Assembly (NCBI GenBank): GCA_024636405.1
Contig: JAGXHC010000216.1
Location: forward strand, 1-10,343
Direction: 5' to 3'
Length of the DNA: 10,343 nt
Source of the DNA: Sulfitobacter sp.
GTDB taxonomy: Bacteria; Pseudomonadota; Alphaproteobacteria; Rhodobacterales; Rhodobacteraceae
This document shows positions 6,859 through 10,343 of the stretch, in pieces. The notes beneath the pieces were generated by a model that searched no databases, was not told the DNA's origin, and worked only from the letters and a program-made list of their open reading frames with translations. The position numbers and the translations under genes were made by a program. Positions within the stretch are counted from its first letter, which is position 1; each line of letters starts with the position of its first letter.

Positions 6859-7598
6859 CAGGTCTTGATCGCGCCAAAGCGGCGGTCGCGCCCACCATAG
6901 GCCGCACAAAGCGCGCGAAATTCCTCCTTGGAGAAATCTGGCCAAAGCGTATCGATGAATTCATACTCCGCATAGGCCGATTGCCACAGCAGAAAATTAG
7001 AGATGCGCGCCTCGCCGCTGGTCCGGATCACCAGATCTGGATCAGGTAAAACGTATGTATCCAAATACCTTGGCAGGGTTTCTTCATCCACATCGTCGGG
7101 GTGCAGATGTCCTGCGGCCACATCCATGGCCAGCCGCTGGGTGGCGCGGGCCACTTCATCGCGGCCGCCATAGTTCAGCGCGATTGTCAGATGCACGCGG
7201 GTGTTGTGCGCGGTCGCGTCTTCCAAATCGTTCATCAGCCGGATCAGTTTGTCGTCCAGCCGCACCCGGTCACCGATGAATCGCACCCGCGCGCCAAATT
7301 TGCTCAGCGTTTGGGTTTCTTTGGAAATATAGCGACGAAACAGGCTCATCAGCCCGGCCACCTCAACCTGGGTCCGCTTCCAGTTCTCCGTCGAAAAGGC
7401 GAATATCGTCAGGTACTCAACACCGATCTCGGGGCAGGCTTCGACGATCTCGCGGACACGCTTGGCGCCTGCGTGATGGCCAAAAAGACGCGGTCGGCCC
7501 CGCTGGGTTGCCCAACGCCCATTGCCGTCCATGATGATTGCCACATGTCGCGGACCACCCGGTACGGCTGTTGGATTGGGGGCGCTGGCCGTCGTCAT
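6858..7598 (-). CDS. uppS: UppS, (2E,6E)-farnesyl-PP-dependent undecaprenyl diphosphate synthase
   Basis: A 246-residue cis-prenyltransferase that condenses isopentenyl-PP units onto farnesyl-PP to give undecaprenyl-PP, the lipid carrier for peptidoglycan and O-antigen precursors. The catalytic and Mg-binding segment is IIMDGNGRWA (21-30, Asp24), followed by FGHHAGAKRVREIV (39-52, His41). FAFSTENWKR (66-75) and ALNYGGRDE (140-148) are the middle conserved blocks. The C-terminal block DLVIRTSGEARISNFLLWQ (188-206) with SAYAEYEF ending near 214 holds the pyrophosphate-binding Arg and Ser residues and Glu211. Every signature of the bacterial family is intact. The ATG at 7598 has a GGAGA box about 12 nt upstream, slightly far; no better start exists because the next upstream ATG is followed at once by TAG. 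The frr-uppS gap is 82 bp, and cdsA follows after 11 bp. Confidence 0.96.
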   Translation of the reverse strand: MTTASAPNPTAVPGGPRHVAIIMDGNGRWATQRGRPRLFGHHAGAKRVREIVEACPEIGVEYLTIFAFSTENWKRTQVEVAGLMSLFRRYISKETQTLSKFGARVRFIGDRVRLDDKLIRLMNDLEDATAHNTRVHLTIALNYGGRDEVARATQRLAMDVAAGHLHPDDVDEETLPRYLDTYVLPDPDLVIRTSGEARISNFLLWQSAYAEYEFIDTLWPDFSKEEFRALCAAYGGRDRRFGAIKT

Positions 7599-7654
7599 GT
7601 CGCTACATATTCTCCGAAACGCTCACTATTTACGGTACATTGGCCCAATTGCGT

Positions 7655-7669
7655 CCCGGCTGCTCCGGG
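7655..7669. repeat. Small GC hairpin in the frr-uppS gap
   Basis: CCCGG, a 5-nt spacer and CCGGG form a perfect 5-bp stem just after the frr stop. No T-run follows on the minus strand, so it is not a standard terminator. The rest of the 82-bp gap shows nothing I can name. Confidence 0.3.
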
Positions 7670-7680
7670 GCGCGTTGCGG

Positions 7681-8244
7681 TCAGACCTGCATGATCTCGG
7701 CTTGCTTTGTCTCAAGCTGTTCGTCGATCATTGCGATGTAGCGGTTGGTGATCTCCTGAACTTCGCCTTCCCAGAGCTTCTGGTCGTCCTCGCTCATGCC
7801 GTCGTTCTTGGCTTTCTTGATCTGGTCCATGCCGTCGCGTCGAATGTTGCGGATGCTGACGCGGGCGTGCTCGGCATACTGCCCGGCGACCTTGGTCAGC
7901 TGAGTCCGGCGTTCTTCGTTCAATTCCGGGATCGGCAGCATGATGATCGTGCCGTTCAACTGCGGATTGATCCCCAGTCCAGATTCGCGGATCGCTTTTT
8001 CCACTTTGCCGACCAGCGCCTTGTCCCAGACGTTGATCGTAACCATCCGTGGTTCGGGCACGTTCACGGTGCCGACCTGGTTGATGGGCGTTTTTTGACC
8101 GTAGGCATCCACCATCACCGGCTCCAGCATGGAGGCAGAGGCCCGCCCCGTGCGCAGCGACGCAAATTCAGTCCGCAGGCTTGAAATGGCGCCGTCCATG
8201 CGACGCTCCAGATCTTCGGTATCAAGTAGAAATTCGTCTGACAT
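7681..8244 (-). CDS. frr: Frr, ribosome recycling factor
   Basis: A 187-residue protein, matching the usual length of about 185, which with EF-G splits the post-termination ribosome and releases mRNA and tRNA. It is cytoplasmic. Conserved parts are visible in order: [19 protein letters not shown] (12-30), [10 protein letters not shown] (31-40), [17 protein letters not shown] (52-68), the long helix [20 protein letters not shown] (97-116), and [15 protein letters not shown] (130-144) with the essential Arg cluster. The C-terminal helix ends QAEIMQV. Two long-helix segments flanking a small beta domain give the tRNA-like shape known for the family. The frame is open upstream to about 8526, overlapping pyrH, but family length and the N-terminus [12 protein letters not shown] place the start at 8244. 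The ribosome site is weak (GAAGAG about 9 nt upstream). The gap to pyrH is 124 bp and holds a GC hairpin. Confidence 0.97.
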   Translation of the reverse strand: MSDEFLLDTEDLERRMDGAISSLRTEFASLRTGRASASMLEPVMVDAYGQKTPINQVGTVNVPEPRMVTINVWDKALVGKVEKAIRESGLGINPQLNGTIIMLPIPELNEERRTQLTKVAGQYAEHARVSIRNIRRDGMDQIKKAKNDGMSEDDQKLWEGEVQEITNRYIAMIDEQLETKQAEIMQV

Positions 8245-8315
8245 GTATTCGCGCTCTTCGTTTCTGTTGCGGGTTGGTTCTGCTATAACGTCAAGCGCCC
8301 CGCCTTGTATAGGGG

Positions 8316-8345
8316 CCGCCACCCCCCGCTGCGGGGGTGCCGTGG
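8316..8345. repeat. GC-rich stem-loop between pyrH and frr
   Basis: CCCCG (8324-8328), loop CTG, CGGGG (8332-8336), extended outward by CAC/GTG with one bulged C at 8323. Alternative longer pairings use the GCCAC and GTGGC segments just outside. There is no T-run on either side, so it does not look like a standard intrinsic terminator. It lies 23-53 nt after the pyrH stop and may affect RNA processing or frr expression, or be neutral. Confidence 0.5.
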
Positions 8346-8368
8346 CTTGCTGGCGTGGATCCCCGGCG

Positions 8369-9097
8369 TCAGCCCTGCACCCGTGTATAGGTGCCCTGGC
8401 CCGCCAGAATACCGCGGAACCCGCCCGGTTCATCAAGGGAGAAAACGATGATCGGCAGGTTGTTGTCGCGCGCCAATGCAATGGCAGAGGCGTCCATGAC
8501 CCCCAACCGCTTGGCCAGAACATCATCGTAGCTCACCGTGTCATAGCGTACGGCATCGGAGAACTTGTTGGGGTCCTTGTCATAGACACCGTCCACCTTT
8601 GTGCCTTTGAAAATCGCCTCGCAGGACATTTCATTTGCGCGCAGGGTGGCGGCGGTATCGGTGGTGAAATACGGATTGCCGGTGCCTGCGGCAAAGATGC
8701 ATACGCGTTTCTTCTCAAGGTGGCGCACAGCACGGCGCCGGATATAAGGTTCGGCGACCTCGTTCATGGTGATGGCACTGATAACGCGGGTATGAATGCC
8801 AAGCCCCTCCAGCGCGGATTGCATCGCCAGCGCGTTCATCACCGTCGCCAGCATGCCCATATAGTCCGCCGTCGTCCGCTCCATGCCTTGCGCGGACCCT
8901 TGCAGACCGCGAAAGATGTTGCCGCCGCCGATGACCATGCAAATCTCGACGCCAAGTTCATGCACCGACTGCACTTCGCGCGCGATGCGTTCGACCGTTG
9001 GCGGGTGCAGTCCGTACCCCAGATCTCCCATGAGCGCCTCACCGGATATCTTGAGCATGACACGTTTGAAGCTGACCTGAGGAGCGTCCTGGGGCAT
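8369..9097 (-). CDS. pyrH: PyrH, UMP kinase
   Basis: A 242-residue bacterial UMP kinase, the expected length. It phosphorylates UMP to UDP with ATP, is cytoplasmic and hexameric in the family, and belongs to the amino-acid-kinase fold rather than the eukaryotic UMP/CMP kinase family. Visible motifs are [12 protein letters not shown] (13-24, phosphate-binding Lys16), [10 protein letters not shown] (55-64), [17 protein letters not shown] (74-90, UMP-binding Asp78), [16 protein letters not shown] (135-150) and the nucleotide-binding [13 protein letters not shown] (164-176). The start at 9097 is chosen because an AAGGTG box lies 5 nt upstream and the product then has normal length. The frame is open 22 codons further up, but that part has no family counterpart. 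It is the first gene of the minus-strand cluster, is divergent from miaA, and would be driven from the region 9098-9188, where I see inverted repeats but no convincing -35/-10 pair. Confidence 0.97.
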   Translation of the reverse strand: MPQDAPQVSFKRVMLKISGEALMGDLGYGLHPPTVERIAREVQSVHELGVEICMVIGGGNIFRGLQGSAQGMERTTADYMGMLATVMNALAMQSALEGLGIHTRVISAITMNEVAEPYIRRRAVRHLEKKRVCIFAAGTGNPYFTTDTAATLRANEMSCEAIFKGTKVDGVYDKDPNKFSDAVRYDTVSYDDVLAKRLGVMDASAIALARDNNLPIIVFSLDEPGGFRGILAGQGTYTRVQG

Positions 9098-9130
9098 GAT
9101 GGCACCTTTCAATGATGTCTCGGGGGTTTT

Positions 9131-9156
9131 CATTTGCGCGCAAAATGTCGCAAATG
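9131..9156. repeat. Palindromic TTTGCG/CGCAAA cluster in the pyrH-miaA divergent region
   Basis: TTTGCGCGCAAA (9133-9144) is a perfect 12-bp palindrome. CATTTGCG (9131-9138) is also an exact inverted match to CGCAAATG (9149-9156), and CGCAAA occurs twice 10 bp apart (9139 and 9149), one helical turn. Such an arrangement between divergent genes resembles an operator. No known binding consensus was recognised. Confidence 0.5.
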
Positions 9157-9188
9157 GGGGCAAGGATCAATGCTGCTTGAAGGGGGGC

Positions 9189-10112
9189 ATGCAACAAATG
9201 CACAAACGCCCCGGACCGGACGCTAAAAGAGCCTCCGGATTGGACCCATCCGACGCGTTGCGCGGGCTTGCCAGAGACATGCCGGTGTTGATCGCGGGGC
9301 CCACCACATCGGGCAAATCTGACCTTGCGCTGAGGATCGCGGAACATCAGGGCGGTTTGATCATCAACGCGGACGCGTTGCAGGTCTATGACTGCTGGCG
9401 GATCCTGACCGCACGCCCCTGCGTCGATGAACAAGCGCGCGCACCACATGCGCTTTATGGCCATGTCACGGCGCAGAGCGCGTATTCGACAGGACATTGG
9501 CTGCGCGAGGTGGCAAAGCTGTTGGAGGGCGATCAGCGACCGATCATCGTTGGCGGCACGGGTTTGTATTTTGCGGCCCTGACCCAAGGTCTGGCCGAGA
9601 TCCCGGCCACACCGGCGGACATCCGTGCGCGCGGTGATGCATTGGCGCTCGCTGATCTACTGGCGGAACTCGATTCCAGAACCGCTGCTCAGATCGACAC
9701 CCTGAACCGCGCGCGGGTACAGCGGGCCTGGGAGGTATTGCAGGCCACCGGGCGCGGCCTTGCCGATTGGCAGGCGCACACCGGCGCGCCGATCCTGCCC
9801 GCGAACGCCTGTCAGCGCTTTGTGTTCGATCTGCCCAAAGCGGTGCTTGATGACCGTATCGCCCGGCGTTTCGATCAGATGCTTGAAGCAGGCGTTCTGG
9901 ATGAAGCGGCCCTGGTTCAGGCGGATTATAACAGCGCCCTGCCCGCGCACCGCGCCATCGGTGCGCCAGAGCTTTTGCGGCATCTGGCAGGAGAAATCAC
10001 GTTGGAGGCTGCCCGCGACGCGGCGGTGATCGCATCACGCCAATATGCAAAGCGTCAGAGGACATGGATGCGCAGCAAGATGGCCGACTGGCAGCGCGTT
10101 ACCCCCGGCTAA
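9189..10112 (+). CDS. miaA: MiaA, tRNA dimethylallyltransferase
   Basis: Transfers a dimethylallyl group from DMAPP to N6 of A37 in tRNAs that read codons starting with U, giving i6A37. It acts in the cytoplasm. Residue numbers here count from the ATG at 9189 (307 aa). The P-loop GPTTSGKS is at 37-44, followed by [20 protein letters not shown] (57-76), in which the tRNA/DMAPP-binding Asp and the switch region sit. [19 protein letters not shown] follows at about 121-139, the [13 protein letters not shown] segment at about 178-190, and the C-terminal [15 protein letters not shown] block near 285-300 is the conserved tRNA-contact region. The start is uncertain: the ATG at 9189 has an AAGG box 5 nt upstream; ATG 9198, TTG 9240 (about 290 aa, close to what I expect in related bacteria) and ATG 9279 are alternatives. 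It uses DMAPP, a product of the pathway started by dxr on the opposite strand. The function call is firm. Confidence 0.95.
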   Translation: MQQMHKRPGPDAKRASGLDPSDALRGLARDMPVLIAGPTTSGKSDLALRIAEHQGGLIINADALQVYDCWRILTARPCVDEQARAPHALYGHVTAQSAYSTGHWLREVAKLLEGDQRPIIVGGTGLYFAALTQGLAEIPATPADIRARGDALALADLLAELDSRTAAQIDTLNRARVQRAWEVLQATGRGLADWQAHTGAPILPANACQRFVFDLPKAVLDDRIARRFDQMLEAGVLDEAALVQADYNSALPAHRAIGAPELLRHLAGEITLEAARDAAVIASRQYAKRQRTWMRSKMADWQRVTPG

Positions 10113-10139
10113 AATACCTGCGCTTGCGAATATATGACT

Positions 10140-10145
10140 TACAAT
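10140..10145 (+). promoter_or_regulatory. -10-like box after miaA
   Basis: TACAAT matches the -10 consensus at five of six positions and lies 27 nt after the miaA stop. There is no good -35 at 16-18 bp upstream. If it is real, the following gene cannot start at the ATG at 10144, which overlaps it, and would start at 10165 or later. Confidence 0.25.
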
Positions 10146-10343
10146 GGACGCGGACTGCGCTACGATGGCGCATGGCTTTACCTTATCCAACAATCGGTCG
10201 CATACATTGATTTTCACTGACGTGCATATCCTGACGTTGCCGCAGCTGAGCCAGGGGCAGGATTGGCGATTGGTGATGCCGCATGAGCGCGATCACCATC
10301 TGCTGATTTGGATCACGCGCGGTCAGGGTCGGCTGCTGCTGGA
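10144..10343 (+). CDS. Probable AraC-family transcriptional regulator, N-terminal part (cut by window edge)
   Basis: An open frame of 66 complete codons running off the right end. From the ATG at 10144 it begins MDADCATMAHGFTLSNNRSH. The last visible part, VMPHERDHHLLIWITRGQGR followed by LLL, resembles the first strands of the cupin-like ligand-binding domain of AraC-type regulators, where a His-rich strand is followed by LxWxxxGxGR. The helix-turn-helix domain would lie beyond the window, so the call rests on this pattern alone. The start is not settled: the ATG at 10165 (residue 8) is equally possible, GTG at 10222 less so, and none has a strong ribosome site. It follows miaA on the same strand after 31 bp, with no terminator between. 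Another small cupin protein is the main alternative. Confidence 0.55.
   Translation, partial: MDADCATMAHGFTLSNNRSHTLIFTDVHILTLPQLSQGQDWRLVMPHERDHHLLIWITRGQGRLLL

Noticed and set aside
6847..6945. 33-residue N-terminal extension of cdsA
   Set aside because: The AAGGAG box just before the ATG at 6846 and the overlap with uppS make the shorter start far more likely.
7522..8184. 220-codon plus-strand open frame opposite frr and uppS
   Set aside because: It overlaps two conserved genes on the opposite strand and reads as low-information shadow sequence.
8304..8395. Near-direct repeat GTATAGGGGCC / GTATAGGTGCC
   Set aside because: Only 11 bases with one mismatch, and one copy lies inside the pyrH coding sequence. 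Probably chance.
8245..8526. N-terminal extension of frr into pyrH
   Set aside because: The frame is open by chance; ribosome recycling factors start at the MSDEF position and are about 185 residues long.
8129..9115. 328-codon plus-strand open frame opposite pyrH and the start of frr
   Set aside because: It lies antisense to two unmistakable genes, has no recognisable domain, and long antisense frames are common in GC-rich DNA with strong third-position bias.

Overview
The window looks like chromosomal core DNA from a GC-rich alphaproteobacterium, most likely Rhodobacterales (Roseobacter/Rhodobacter-type). The reasons are the gene order, the bamA-ompH-fabZ junction with no lpxD between ompH and fabZ, and the style of the MiaA and OmpH proteins. 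That placement is an inference from recognition; no search was run. I see no mobile element, CRISPR array, tRNA or rRNA.

Most of the window is one long minus-strand cluster, read right to left: pyrH (UMP kinase), frr (ribosome recycling factor), uppS (undecaprenyl-PP synthase), cdsA (CDP-diacylglycerol synthase), dxr (DXP reductoisomerase), rseP (site-2 protease), a 42-residue membrane-protein ORF, bamA (outer-membrane assembly), an ompH/skp-like periplasmic chaperone, and the first 24 codons of fabZ. The theme is the cell envelope. dxr supplies isoprenoid precursors that UppS turns into the lipid carrier for peptidoglycan and LPS. CdsA makes the phospholipid precursor. RseP is an envelope protease. 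BamA and OmpH handle outer-membrane proteins, and FabZ feeds fatty-acid and lipid A synthesis. Gaps from uppS to rseP are only 4-11 bp, so these genes are probably co-transcribed. The gaps on either side of frr are larger (82 and 124 bp).

The cluster appears to break at 3142-3512. This 371-bp stretch holds the small ORF, a good intrinsic terminator just after it, and then a TTGACA -35-like box with overlapping inverted symmetries immediately upstream of bamA. I read this as bamA-ompH-fabZ having its own regulated promoter.

The right end has plus-strand genes diverging from pyrH: miaA (tRNA dimethylallyltransferase) and the start of a probable AraC-family regulator cut by the window edge. The 91-bp pyrH/miaA divergent region carries a perfect 12-bp palindrome inside a TTTGCG/CGCAAA repeat cluster, which is a candidate operator.

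I found no wholly new system. The least explained items are the small membrane protein between rseP and bamA, the bamA upstream symmetries, and the palindrome between pyrH and miaA.
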